From the NCBI GenBank assembly GCA_036768485.1, contig JAVLUZ010000145.1, positions 19,904,706 through 19,968,705 on the forward strand: 64,000 nucleotides of DNA, read 5' to 3'. Below are positions 46,421-58,787 of the stretch, piece after piece; within the stretch, counting starts at the first letter, position 1; every line of letters begins with the position of its first letter. Origin of the DNA: Mermis nigrescens. Taxonomy: Eukaryota; Nematoda; Enoplea; Mermithida; Mermithidae. The position numbers and the translations under genes are program-made. The notes under the pieces were generated by a model. It had not been told where the DNA came from. It searched no databases and was given only the letters and a program-made list of their open reading frames with translations.

Positions 46421-48650
46421 TGGGTATTATGATTAGCATTATTAGACGTTTCTTGCCTTTGACGCGTGAAACATTCCTCATAAATGTGACCTATGCGCTT
46501 GCAAAAGGTGCAATATTTACGAGAAGAATTTTCTGGTTTCTCGAAGAATTTTCTGGTTTCTCAGCACGCGATGAGCGATGAAACGTTCGATGACGTGAAC
46601 GATTTGTATCATTTTGGTTAGATGCGTGAGGAGTATCTTTAGGTAGTACGCTGCCTACTGGAGCAGCTGTTACCGATACGTAAGGCGTTACTGCCTTTTT
46701 ATCCTCAAATTCTTTATTAGCAAATTCAGCGCTTAGCGCATTGTCCAAAAATTCAGCTAATGATGCTCTAGGTTTTTTATGATATGCCTCTTTTGAAATG
46801 TGTGGTAATAAACCTTGTTTTAGTTGATGTCGCATTAAATTATTGAAATGTGGCGAGTCAACTTCAAGGTAAGGATCAGATTTAATTAACTCTTTGCGAA
46901 GCGAGAGGTAATAAACTTTAACTGATTCATTAGGCTGCTGTTTGTGTGACAAAAAACGATTAAAGAGCGCACCGGTGTTCATAGGACAAAATTCGGTTAT
47001 TAGCGCTTGCTTCATTTTTGAATAAGATTGTTGTATATCAGCGAGTAACGAATGGTATAAACGCAAAACATAAGGGTCAAGAAATCCAGTAGCGAATTTT
47101 AAACAATCAGCTTTGTCAATATCATAGGTATTGGCAAGCGATTTAAATTCTGCAAAATATGCCTTTATATCTGATTTATCGCCGTCAAAAAATTTTTTAT
47201 TTGCAATTGCAAATTGCATCTGCTGCAAAAATGGTCCGCGATTCAAGGAATCAGCGAGACGTGAGTCACCACGCGAGCTTTCAGATGAAGAACCTGAACT
47301 ATGCCTATGACGTCGTCTGCGCGATCGAGATTTGCGACGCGAGCGACGACTGCGCGGGCGATCATAACTATTAGATGAGCTTTCGTCAGAAAATTTGACA
47401 TGTTTTCTCCTACTAGATGATTCAGGTAGGGATGCAGGTTCATTTTGCAAATTTGCAGATTCATTATTAATGCCAGATAAATTTATCTCAACCAGTTGCA
47501 TTTCGATATTAGAAGAATGCAAAATAGGATTATTAGGTGGTATTTCCACATTTATAGGATTAGGTACATAATTATTGGCTAAGATTTCGCTTTGAGGTGG
47601 AAAATACTGCAGCGGTGGTGGATTTAATTGCTGCTGCGAATTTGTAGTGGAAGGATTAGGTACGAAAGAAGGCGCGTTACGATTTAATGGCAGCGAAGGC
47701 CGAGATCGCGACGTTTGCGAAATTGGTACCGACGGCTGCGAAATCGTAGGTATATTTTCCGAAAAACCCGAGTTTTGCACTGATTGCAAACCCGTGTTTA
47801 CAGAATTCTGTGACAAATTAGATATCTCAGGCGCGCGATTCGTACAACTTTGAGAGATATTTTCTGGAACAGTTTCCGAAGGTGAGCGTGAATTCGATGC
47901 TCTGTTGCTAGTAGACAACAGTGAAGATGCACGATGCGTACTTTGCGCACGATTCGCACTTTGCGCATTAAATTCAGAAAAATTTGCGCTATCGATTGAG
48001 TGGTTAACGCGCTCAGATGAATTATTCTCTATGCGATTCAAAACTGGTTGGGGTTTAAGCATAGTGCTTAGCTCCAGACGCAGTTTACGCATTTCATCCG
48101 CATTTTCCCTTTTATCTTGATCAACGCGCGTAGAAAGGTCCGAAAATTGCAAATGAATAGCTTGTAGCGCTTTCAAAATAAGATCATTAGTCACATTAGC
48201 ATTAGCACGCTCTTTGTCGGCATTTATGCAATGACTATGATTACTTTCTACGTCAGAATCGGGATTTTCGCGCTCCGAACTGGTTTCAGGATTATTTGCC
48301 GTGTTAAGAGTAGTCGTATTATCAATCATTGTATGATTAGATGAATTGTCAATATTAGGGTCCGATCTAGTTATCGAAGTTTGATTAATGCGCGCTTGCA
48401 CAGTAGTCAATAACAGTTCATCTTCAGACTGTGTATTGCTCGCGGCATGTAGTGACGCGGGTAATTTATCATTATTCGCCTTAGTAGTTACGTCTCTCGT
48501 AATTGTGTCATTACTCGCAGAATTACACGCGCTATTAGAGTCAACAGGCGCGGTAGGTAATTGGCGAGCTGAAGTAGGTGGCGTAGAAGGTTTTTTCAAT
48601 TTAGCGGGCGGTGTCCGCAAAACCTTTTTCCTGCCATTTTTAGGTGTCAA
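46421..48650 (-). pseudogene. Element 1 gag
   Basis: The 719-codon ORF (46491-48650) begins MTPKNGRKKVLRTPP, colinear with element 2. The first half is Ser/Asn-rich. A retrotransposon capsid-like domain lies at residues about 470-650 (GPFLQQMQFAIANKKFFDGD ... PNESVKVYYLSLR). A 20-bp tandem duplication (near 46519-46558) shifts the frame so that the CX2CX4HX4C zinc knuckle (about 46470-46512) falls out of frame. Confidence 0.88.
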
Positions 48651-49205
48651 AAATGTCGAAAAATGTGACTTTGGGTAAAATAAATTTCAGTACGTCGAAA
48701 TTTTTCCCAAAATAAATGTTTCGAATTAGGCCTTTGTCGATCCGAAAAACAGGTTTTTCCACGTAAATAGTACTTCCTTACGTGAAGTAAGATATACCTG
48801 ACGTGAAATGATCGAAAGCAGATAGGACTAAGCCTAAAGCGCAAGATTGTGTACGTGGTTAGAAAAACAGGTAGGTAAGAACCTAAATGACGGAAATTCG
48901 TCGTCAGTTGAGAAAAATGATAAATCGTCGCCTGAGGGTCGACGTTTATAGAAAAATGCGAGCGTGAGAGCTGCCTTCGTCGATAGAGATCCGACGGAAA
49001 TAGAAAAATAACGATGACTTTACCACGATACACAAAATCTTTACCACGGACGCTTACTTAAATTGCGCACTGCCACGATCGCGGTCGATACAACAACAAA
49101 GGTGAACGAAATGTTACACATTTTTAGATGGCCAAAATGATAATTTTTGGATCGAAAAATAATTTTACGATGATTGATCAGCTCGGCTGTAGCTAGCAGC
49201 CTAAA
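48651..49205 (-). other. Leader of element 1 between PBS and gag
   Basis: About 555 nt of untranslated leader. Short ORFs on both strands are not supported by similarity to element 2, which has a 470-nt leader. Confidence 0.6.
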
Positions 49206-49219
49206 GGAGGGAACGTCCA
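49206..49219 (-). promoter_or_regulatory. Primer binding site of element 1
   Basis: On the - strand TGGACGTTCCCTCC starts one base after the 5' LTR. Element 2 has TGGAGTTTCCCCC at the same position. PBS sequences start TGG to pair with tRNA CCA ends. I cannot name the tRNA. Confidence 0.65.
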
Positions 49220-49220
49220 A

Positions 49221-50272
49221 TGTAAATGTAGGGGCCTGTATCTACAAGAGCGACACAGACCGGCCTAGCATTACCTTCGAGATTTACCTAGGTACGTAGG
49301 TACTTAAGTCTGCGCTTAGTGCTGGCCCCGATCGCGCGGCTCTGAATGGCTTTCGATCTTTGGACCCTTAGAGACCTTACGGCTTCGATCCCCTCAGCCC
49401 TAATATTGCTGGCTGCTTCTATGTCGGGTGATCTCAGCAGCTACGCCCTAAGACCTAAGGCTACCTACCTAGTCTCGGAATTTGCCGCGGAGGTCAGTTG
49501 ACCTATCTCAAGCTCAAGTTGTTTATTTAACTTATTTTCAATCAGTGCCTGATTCGAAATGTTTTGGTTCCTAATATGTGTAGCACGCTGAACTATGAAA
49601 ACAACAACAACGAGCTCTATGCTGATCAATCATCCTTAAAGATTAAATAATAATTTTGATCAATTTTTGGCTTGAGAGATAAATTATGATTTCCAAATAG
49701 AATAAACTATCATACGAAATTTACCTATCAGTCCACTAAGATGGGAAGAAATCCTCGACGAGTAGATGCCCGACCTAACCCTCGGTATAACCAAAAACCA
49801 CTGGGTAGGTTTTCTCTATTTTAATTCAACGATAGAATTCACGGCCTGAAGCCGGACAACAAGCAAAAAGAAAACGAAAACGTACGGACTATATCAACGT
49901 ACGACTGGCAAACGAAAAAGCAAAAACGCCAGACTAAACTACAACGTTAAGTACACTGGCCTCAAGGACCATTACAGTAAATTAAACAAAGATCAATTTA
50001 ACGTAATACTGAATAAGCTTTTATCTCAGATCAATTGTTATCGATTACACAAGCGGTATGCATGAAACAATTACTATTATCATACACTTAACTCTATGCT
50101 ACCGGACAAGTATCTAAATGTTTTTTATTATTGAAAATTTGGGGAAATAATGGGAAGACCGAAGGCATAGCCCACAGTGCACTATCATCGATAGCTACTA
50201 GTATTGGCTATGTTATGGCTATCGCGAACTGCTAAGGCAGGTTCGCCTACACGTGTAACTCTCGCAGTTACA
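49221..50272 (-). repeat. 5' LTR of element 1
   Basis: 1052 bp, matching 34301-35347 throughout, with TGTAA/TTACA ends. It should carry the promoter; no clear TATA box was picked out. Confidence 0.95.
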
Positions 50273-50373
50273 GATTGCTGTTATAGCATCGATCTTATAT
50301 ATGATTATCGTAACCATCGGCTTACTGTCGATAAAAATTCTAACATTTATGCACGAAGTTACATGAAACAGGC
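50273..50373. mobile_element. Right part of MITE C, split by element 1
   Basis: It continues from 34300 after the GATT duplication. It contains CGGCTTACTGTCGATAAAAA as in the copy at 17430 and ends ...ACATGAAACAGGC|TA. Confidence 0.8.
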
Positions 50374-50375
50374 TA

Positions 50376-51723
50376 TAATTTAAAATTCTTTGGACTTTTT
50401 TTGCATTACGGTGATTCGAATGCCTTAACAATTCAGTCAGTCGGCAAAGAGCAGTTCCTTAGCACCCGCCTTGCATCAACTAATTCATGGATTTGTAGAT
50501 AGTGTATCTACACGAGCCGTTACATGTACGGCCTTTGCGCACCTTAGTGCGCCAATTCAGACCATCCGGTCGTGTGTTTCCACTTTGGCGACCCAGCCAT
50601 ATTTTCAGATCGACGATATGACATGCGGAGGCATTCCGACCACGCAGTGTCAATTGGTTGGACTCTTGTCGCTAGGTGTCGCGAGGGATACTATGATGCG
50701 ACCTTTTTACTGTGGAACACCCCACAAGTCCCCTATCACTTTTCACATTTAAAACATAGGCGACATGACCGCTATTCACGTTGAGCCTGTGCGGAGACCT
50801 GGAAAATCTATGTGCAAGTAGCACACAATTTTTGTCATAAACACATTTTACAATAATTTCTTCTTCTATTACTGTGGGCCAATCCCCCTTAGGATTATTG
50901 GTTGGTTGGTGCCAGTTTGGCTTTTGCTTTTGCGGCGTGTCATCTTCGACTATATTAGCGCCATTTATTGTTCATTGTTTTAATTCGGTAAAAGCACAAA
51001 AATCCACTGCTTAGGGGTGCATTATATCGCAAGCAGTCAGGAATTGGGATCAGGCCGGCCATAGCTTTATTTCTTGCCGGATTTCGTTGGGTAAAGTTTT
51101 TATTTATCGTTTTGTGCAAAATTCATAATTCCTTTTTCAATCCTAAAATCTATAAAAATTATTACATAATTTTTATAGTAGATGACAGCCCGGAATAGAG
51201 CTCTTTGTTGTTGTGTTTTAAGTACAGAGTGCTGTTGGAACCAGAAATCGTAAGTAGTTTCGCCATAGGTAATCTAGTGCGAAACCCTTTCAATTCTTTT
51301 CGCGAAAAATTACTCTTTTGGTCTAAAAAGGTCTAAGGACCTAGGGCGAATACCGGGATTATCTAATTACCCCTGGTTAAGATCTGCGGTCGGCATCTCC
51401 TTCCCTTTTTCTCCATAGGTACCGGACCGATTACGTCCGTGGAGATTTTAGGTAGTTTGTATTCAGGGTCAGCTTGGAAGAGTGCAGGTTTTTACCGCAG
51501 CTTCTTGACCAGCGCTAGGTGTAGCATAGGTACTTAGGTAAATCCCGAAGGTACTTTCGGGGGTTCGCTGCTTTCGTAGTTGTTGTGTGTTGGGTATCTT
51601 CTCTGACGGCGTGCTGTCAGTTTATTTATCCGTACATACTTCAAGTGCTGAATCAGCCAACTCGTTTGCGCGCGCTAAGATACTCCAATAACTCGAAGGC
51701 GGACGGAACCCACCTAAGTTACA
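50376..51723 (+). repeat. Host DNA, then 5' LTR of element 2 (left border not resolved)
   Basis: The LTR right border is at 51723 (...CACCTAAGTTACA), by analogy with element 1, whose LTR also ends TTACA right before a TGGA..TTCCC primer site. The block AGGTACTTAGGTAAATCCCG at 51530 resembles the end region of the element 1 LTR (CTAGGTAAATCTCG). The 3' LTR is outside the window, so the left border cannot be set. The 50471-50752 ORF has no domain. Confidence 0.6.
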
Positions 51724-51724
51724 G

Positions 51725-51743
51725 TGGAGTTTCCCCCTTAAGG
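51725..51743 (+). promoter_or_regulatory. Primer binding site of element 2
   Basis: TGGAGTTTCCCCCTTAAGG begins one base after the LTR end, matching the site in element 1 (TGGACGTTCCCTCCTTTAGG) with a few changes. Both therefore probably use the same tRNA. Confidence 0.65.
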
Positions 51744-52193
51744 TTGCTCGCGACAACCGATCCGGTGTCTGTCATCATTTAAATTAATACATAATATTTT
51801 CTTTACCCAAAAATATTTATTTCGGCATTCTAAAAATGTGTATTGTTTCGTTCGTATATTTTTATCGTATCGTCCGTGTCGCGGCAGTGCGCAGATAAGT
51901 TAAGCGTTCGCGGCAAAGAAATTTTGTATTCGTGGTAAAGTCGCTGGTATTTTTCTCTATATACCTATTCGACTAAGCGAAATATTTTCGCCTTTCGCCA
52001 CGCTCATAAATTCTTTTGTGCCTCTCTTTCGTACTCGTTGCTATTTTGGCATATAGAGGTACGTTTTCAGGAAAAACCCATACCTAGAGGGGTCCAATTC
52101 GAAAAAATTTTTTCAGATTTTCAGATAGTGGATTTTTTGGGAGAAAAATTTTCTTTTACCTAACGTTCATATTTCAAACGTTCCATTTTTATA
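51744..52193 (+). other. Leader of element 2
   Basis: Untranslated, T-rich, between the primer binding site and the gag ATG. No feature beyond this is recognised. Confidence 0.6.
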
Positions 52194-54572
52194 ATGGGTG
52201 GTAAGAAAATTTTACGTACCCCTCCAGCTAAAAAGGTGCCGCCCCTAGCCCGTCCTGCGCGCCCAGTACAGCCTGATCAAACCAGTTCTTCGGCGAGCGA
52301 TAACACTATTTTACCCCCTTCGGTACATAATACCTCTGTTATCCCTTCTGATAACGAGTCTACTACTGGCAGTGTGCATTCCGGAACCGGTAATTCTGCT
52401 GATACGCAAATTGAAGTAAATTCTGACGCAACGATCGTTAATAATGATCTTAACTTGCGCGCGAGTAACGATGATAATCAGACGGAAAACGAAGCCGTTT
52501 TACCTAGTCGAACTTTTGATGTGGAAAGTAATGCATCTGAAAAGCAAAATGAGGATGAAACTCGTCCTAATTCGGCAAATTCTGACCGAATTCTTTCGAC
52601 TATTCTTGAGACTATTCAGAAAATGCAGTTTCAGCATGCGCAAGAATTGCGCCAAATTCGTGAGGAACTTAATAACCGGTCTACGGCTACGTTTTCTGCT
52701 CGCCCTGAGGCTAGTCAGTCTTTGCGAGTACATAACAACGAAAACGTGATTAATGACGTGCCTATCGAGTTACCGAAACGGCGTGTCGAACAGACGGTAA
52801 ATAACGAAACCGAGTTTGATAATTCATCGCCTGTCATTCGGCCTCCGATTAATAATCCTAAGCCTAAGGTTACACTCGCGTCTGAAAGAACATCTGTGCC
52901 TATTTTACCTATGAGTGATCGTATGCCTGTTGATTTTAGATCGTCGTGTATGCGTGAGCAGCGTGTGCAAAACCCTCTTTCTGCGGATAATTTATCTACT
53001 TTTGCGCATTCTTCACAGCACGCGTCTAATCAGCAAAGTGTTGAAAACGCGCCTACTTTTTCAGAATTTTTGCAGCGCCCTTTAAATCAGCTAGCGCCTG
53101 AATTTGTGCCTAATACTGTAAATAATACGCAACATCATTCTGTAAACCCGCCGCCCTTGCAGTATTTTCCTTCTAACGCGGAAAGCGTGCCCATGCAGCA
53201 CGCGTCGCATTTCAGGAGCAATAATTTTTCAGCGCACGATAATTTAGCCAATCCTAATGACGAATCCATGCCAATCAGGGACAATATAGTCGCGCCAGCC
53301 AGCCAGCGCCATGTCAGATTTTCAGATGAGGACTCTAGCTCTTCGCAGCAGGAAGATTCGCATCGCTCGCGTCGCAGCGAAAGTTCGCGTTGCAGTTCTT
53401 GTCGCTCGCGCCATAATTCAGATTCTTCGTCTTCTTCGCGCGATAAATCATCTGTTGCTGAAGCTATTAATCGCGGCCCTTTCATACAGCAAATGCATAT
53501 AGCTGTAGCTGCTAGGAAATCTTTTCAGGGTGAAAAAACCGATATTCGGAAATTTTTCAGCGAATTTGAAAGACTGGCAAAAATATATAAAATTGATAAA
53601 AAAGATCGAGCTGAATTTGTTTCATCATTTTTCGACGACTATGCGTTAAATTTGTATGAAGCGTTACCTCAAGAAGTGCGTAATTCTTACACTAAGACTA
53701 AGTACGCTATGATCGCGGAATTTCGTCCTCTCGATCACGATACGTTATATGACCACTTTCTTGACCGTAAGCAACAGCCCAATGAGTCTGTTCAAGCTTA
53801 CTATCTTGCGCTTCACAAACAATTAAGGCGCGCTAGACCTCATATTGAAACCGACTCTGAGCAATTTAACGAAATGCTTCGCCATCAATTAAAGCGCGGT
53901 ATGTTACCTGAAATTTCAACTGCAGCCTATCAACGCGCGCCTGAAGCTGAGTTACATGAATTTTTGCATAATGCTAAATGCGCAGAGTATGCAGCGCGCC
54001 AACTTGTAGCGAAAAAAGCGCCAACGCCCTATGTCTCGACCATTGCCAATCCTGCCACCGGTGCAATTCCTAAGGAATCTGTGCGTTTTTCTAATAATGC
54101 TGATTCTGATCGTTCGCGCAATAAGACGTTTTCTCGTTCAAAACGCCCCGAAAATGAGCAATCTTCAGCGCGTAAATTTTGCGATTTTTGTAAGCGCACG
54201 GGTCATGTTGAAGAACAATGTTTTAAAAAGATGAGACAGCGCAAACTTGACGAAAATGCACAGCAAGCGAAATTCGAACCCGCCGCGCGTCAACGTAGTC
54301 AGTCGCGTTCTTGGAATAGTCGTAATGTCGCTCATCGTCGCGCTCAAATAATAATAATCGACCTCAGTCTAAGCCTAGGTATCGCGATCAAAGCCAAAAT
54401 CGTCAACCTATCCCTCAAAGTTCTGACGCACGTTTTGATTCTAGGCGCTCGTGTCCAATTTTTAGGCAAAACTATAACGATTACGCGCCAAATTATCGCC
54501 AAAACTATCAAAATCAGCCCTATGATAATCGCATGCAATCGTATGACTATCGCCAAAATAATCCTTATGTGA
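52194..54572 (+). pseudogene. Element 2 gag (frameshifted near its end)
   Basis: It starts MGGKKILRTPPAKKV, matching the start of element 1 gag. Ser/Asn-rich N-terminal half, Arg-Ser patch (residues about 385-420), capsid-like domain (GPFIQQMHIAVAARKSFQGE ... PNESVQAYYLALHKQL), then an intact zinc knuckle CDFCKRTGHVEEQC (about 54180-54225). At an AAT-AAT-AAT run near 54348 the RS/Asn-rich continuation moves to another frame, so the last part of the printed ORF is out of frame. A further frameshift lies near 54656. Confidence 0.87.
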
Positions 54573-54579
54573 CTCATCC

Positions 54580-55089
54580 GGCAGAACAGCGTAATACGTA
54601 TTATAATTCCAATTATCGTTCTGCGCCGCGAAATTATCCCCTAACGTCACATATGTAGCGGATTTCCAGCCCGCCTTAGATTATCCCCCGCCGCAACCGC
54701 CCTACTCGCCTAAGAAAAATGCAAACATGGTTACTTCTCATCAATCTGAAGGAACTAAGCGGGAAGAAAATTTTGCATCCCAAGCATTTTTGGAAGAATA
54801 TGATAGATTGCCAGCGAAGATTAGCGGTTTTAGAAAAAATGACTTCATCCCCCACCTTAAATCAGGATTCTGAAATTCCGATAGTTAGTCATGCAGGTAC
54901 AAATCTACCCACCATTTTGGCTGAAATTCATGGTGTAAAAATCCCGGCACTAATTGACACTGGCTCGCAAGTCACAATGATGACTACTGCAGCATTTTTA
55001 AGACTTGGTTTCAGGTTACCTCCGAAACAAACGTCTAAAGTCGTGCACGGTGCAGGTGACACAACAGTAGTTGTTCGCTTTAATTTTAA
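54580..55089 (+). pseudogene. Element 2 aspartic protease, 5' part
   Basis: The open segment 54719-55089 contains ALIDTGSQVTMMTT, the catalytic motif, followed by a flap-like region. Frameshifts lie near 54656 and 54815 relative to element 1. The coding sequence is cut after VVVRFNFN by the Helitron-like insertion; its continuation is at 58958. Host codons rejoin exactly across the insertion. Confidence 0.87.
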
Positions 55090-55439
55090 TCATAGGTAGC
55101 GCGTTAGCGCGTACCTATAATATACTTGGGTACCCCCAACACCTGGGCACCCCCTACAGCTATAACGGGACACTTCTGGAAGGTGCGGTTTTTTTTAAAA
55201 GAACGATAATAAAAAAATTCGCTGCCCGTGTTTTTTTGTTTTTCTTGAAACTCAAAATTGACTGTGTAAAGAAGGTGTAAAGTTTTTGTGTAACGTTATA
55301 ACATAGGACAAATTTTGGGACCTTTTTACTGCGGCATGTGGACAACTGAGTATTGATGACTCGAAGGATTGAACAGAATAGGATAATAGAGGGATGAATT
55401 CTACAGATGACACTTTTTTTGTTTTTTGAAATTCGCATT

Positions 55440-57180
55440 ATTTATCGAACGGCAGTGTAAAGAGTGCGAAAATCTGGGGGTGAAAAAGCACTTTTTGGTC
55501 GAGTTTTCAACCTTCCTATGTCCGATACTAACTCCGGTTATGAGGTTTTTAAAATGTTTTCTGACAGAAATGTAGAGCGGATCAAGGGCTACATTCTGCA
55601 TATAAGCAAAGTCTTGTATGCTCTATGGTGAGTTAGATCCTGGGGTTTAAAGTTTACACTCTAGTGGATGGTGTAAAAAAACGGATTTTAACTAAGATTT
55701 CTCTGCCAAATTTTTCCGCTTATGAGTCAGTGCAAATCGAAGACAGCATTAATAAAGTGCCTCACAGGGGCTAAACATCGCAGCAAACCGCATTTAAAAA
55801 AACGCAATATTGAGTTATTTATGGGGGTGTAAAGTTCGAAATCAGAGGTAAAAAATGGGCTAAAAAACACGTTTTTTCCGAAGTTTGATTGATAAATCAT
55901 GCCAAATAATTTTTGCAACAGAATTTTGGCACACAGGAATGTACTACGATTTAAAAGCTACAAATTGTACCAAACCGAATTTCTTTAAACTCAATGGGGA
56001 GTTCGGTACGGAATTTTAAAGTTTACAGTGTTCTAAATGATGGAAAATACGTTTTTGTTGCGTTTTTTGTTCGCCACTTTCTCCGTCCAGAAGTCGGGAT
56101 AAGTCTAATAGAATAAAAATAAAGTGCTTTATATCGGGTGCATGTCAAAGCAAATTGTCTATACATTAATATTTAGCGAGTGTAAAGTCAAAAATTTGGA
56201 GTTTTAAATGCGTTTCTGTCTTGTTTTTTCTGCCTGCTTCTCCGGTTACGAGTCAGGGACACGTTTATCAAGTCTAGAAATGGACCAGGAATCAAATTTG
56301 ATATGCCAGTCTGGCGCATATGTTTACACTCTACGGTGTTGTAAAGTAGTTTACACCAATTGTTAGTTTGCCCATAGAACATTATGTAGACTTAATTTTT
56401 TCATAAATATTAATCGTAATATCGGAACAATATCAAAATTACGAATCTGACTAAAATCTTCTTTACACTAGGTGTTTACATGAAGTTTACACTACATATA
56501 TATTTATCTTCGTTTTTGAGCATTCCTGAAACCTAATTTTTTCTTGGAGCCTAGAAGTTTTCAAAGGATCAAATGTGAGACGTCACGTAGGCGCGTTTGT
56601 TTACATCCAACAGTGATGTAAAGTAGTTTACATTCATTGTTTATATGTCCTCAGACCATTGTAGAGACATAATTTTTTCATGAATGTTGATCATAATATC
56701 CGAGTAATTTTTTACACTGCATGTTAGCCTTTGTTCTAGAGCATTGCAAAAATCGAAATTTTTTCCTGAGATATAAAAATTTACAGGGAATGAAATATAT
56801 ACGTCAATTGGGCGCGCTTGCTTACACTCAGCAGTATTGCAAAGTGGTTTAAACCTAATGTTTATTGTCTTTAAAACATTATGGAGACTCATTTTTCCAT
56901 AAATGTTGAAAGAAATATCGGAGCAATATCAAAATTACGAATCCGACTAAAATATTCTTTACGCTATGTGTTTGTGTAAAGTTTACGTTACGTGTTAACC
57001 CTAATTCGATAGACTTGCAGAGACTTTGTAACTGAAGTCAAGAAATTTTCAAGGATTCATATGTGAGACATCAATTAAGTGAGTTTGTTTACCCTCAAAA
57101 GTAATCTAAAGTGATTTAAAAATTATGTTCAAGTGTCCTTAGATCATTGAAGAGATGTAATTTTGTCTTAAATGGGTTGC
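55440..57180 (+). repeat. Degenerate tandem repeats with GTGTAAAGTTTACAC motifs
   Basis: First a roughly 180-bp unit (anchors GTGTAAAG...GTTTTTT...CTCCG near 55450, 55660, 55828, 56015, 56182), then a 230-270-bp unit (anchors GGCGCxTxTGTTTACA..., GTAAAGTAGTTTACA near 56315, 56593, 56813, 57085). The near-palindrome GTAAAGTxxTTTACA recurs throughout. Short ORFs here are not genes. Confidence 0.75.
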
Positions 57181-57799
57181 ATTAAAGTTAAATCTTTCTT
57201 AGCCGTGTTTATAATATGTTTCACAAAATCTTGCACATGGAGAGCTATCGTTTAATTGATGTAAATTGCCTGCAAAAGTGGTTTAAAATGAACCAGCAAT
57301 CACACTACTGTGCACAGAAGTCGACAAAGATATACAGCTTTATTGTAATCATGTACATTAATAAGCCGTAAACTGTTAGTATTCTCTACACCTAGTAGTT
57401 GTGTAAAGTTTGCACTATTCATTTGTTGTTAATATGTAGTCTATACTACAAATTTATTTTACTACCAAATCAAAGCGTTAGTGTTCCTTACATTTGATAT
57501 TTGCGTGAAGTTTTTGAATTTTTGCCGAAAATCTTTGCCTTCTAATTTACCAACATCCCGCCTTTTCCATTTTCTTGAAGTTTAAAATCTTTTATAATTC
57601 TCTCATAATTTAATGGTAGGTTTTAACTTTAAGTTTCTCTTGGTTTACAACTCTCGCTTAGCAAGCTCATTTTTCAAAACTTTTTCATAGTGATCAGATT
57701 AGTTGCGTTTAGTTTGGAATTGGTGGACGGTCGTTATTTTATTACTCGGCTTAAATAAACCAAGTGACTATCTTTTGATTATTTTCTTCATCGCAAATT

Positions 57800-57890
57800 C
57801 AAACACCCAATTTTCAATTTGAAAATTGACCCAATTTTCAATTTGAAAATTGATCCAATTTTCAATTTGAAAATTGAAAATTGGGTGTTT
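57800..57890. repeat. 27-bp palindromic tandem repeat
   Basis: About three copies of CAATTTTCAATTTGAAAATTG, each itself a palindrome, separated by a few bases, ending AATTGGGTG. It would form a run of hairpins. Confidence 0.85.
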
Positions 57891-58193
57891 TCAATTTCAA
57901 AAGTCACAACACATTGTGCTTGTGTATTGATTGAGTGAGGATTTGCAATGTGAATTCGTTGGTTAAATTTTTGTGCTTGATTATAAGTGAACTGCACATT
58001 AAGAAGAAATAACTTAATGCAGTTTTAATTTGAAAATGGATGGTGTCAATAAGGTTGTCTTGTTTAAAAAGGATAATGCTGATGTTAAGAACAATATTGT
58101 TTTCCGCGTTCTTGGACTGTTGTCATTATTGTGGCATGTTACTGATTGTGTTTACTGACTGATGTACTGAAATCACGCTAATTAAAAGTAGTG

Positions 58194-58366
58194 TACTAGC
58201 AAAGAAAAATGCTCCGATGGAACAAAAAAGATGAATATACTTGGAATTGTGGATTATTATGGATGTAAAAGGAGGGGACTAGGAAAAATCTACCTAAAGT
58301 CGGAAAATCTGCTAAAAATCACACTTTCTCTAAGCAACGCAAAAAATCGATGTATATTCTGCGGCC
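58194..58366 (-). repeat. Inverted copy of the Helitron-like 3' end, left arm
   Basis: 173 bp nearly identical (one mismatch seen by eye) to the reverse complement of 58788-58959. It starts TACTAGCAAAG. The spacer 58367-58787 has no gene; the 58638-58823 ORF has only a hydrophobic stretch. Confidence 0.85.
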
Positions 58367-58787
58367 TCTAAAAAAGTGTCTTTTTTAAATAATGTTCGAA
58401 GTTTCAGATAAGAGTGTATAAACGAAATCTATCAAGGTTACTTTTTTAAATTGCTGGCACCTGATTGATAGAAAACTAAGAGGTATTGTATTTAAAGTTG
58501 TTTTGTTTTATGAGCATTATAGCAAGCAAAGCAGGAGCCGATTGATTAGTGCACACAATCGTTTCGGGCATGCTAGTGTATCTACATTAAGTCTGTTTCA
58601 AGTCAACTTACGTGTTTCCTACTGTTTTTAACCAACCATGTCTTCAATTGTCTTCGATGTTTGCTATTTCATTCAATTGGCTTGGAAGACTGTTAGTTTA
58701 CTTAATATCATTTCCCATAGCTACTGCATAGCTAACGTGCTGCTGTTTCAATCATTGTTATGGTTGAATATTTATTTTAATCTGTTG

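Larger units (their letters stand above)
34301..50272 (-). mobile_element. Complete 16-kb Ty3/gypsy LTR retrotransposon (element 1)
   Basis: Near-identical LTRs (34301-35347 and 49221-50272) start and end TGTAA...TTACA. A 4-bp target duplication GATT flanks them (34297-34300 and 50273-50276). Order on the - strand is 5' LTR, leader, gag, protease, reverse transcriptase, RNase H, integrase, a 1319-codon third ORF, purine-rich tract, 3' LTR. The RT-RNase H-integrase order and motifs are Ty3/gypsy. Length is far above the usual 5-9 kb, owing to long LTRs, the third ORF and three nested MITEs (about 1.65 kb). gag-pol is dead; the third ORF is open. Confidence 0.93.

Noticed and set aside
46005..46481. 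158-codon ORF on the - strand over the protease region
   Set aside because: Isoleucine-rich shadow of the real RS/Asn-rich gag end and protease frame.
52444..52749. 101-codon ORF inside element 2 gag
   Set aside because: Shadow frame of gag.
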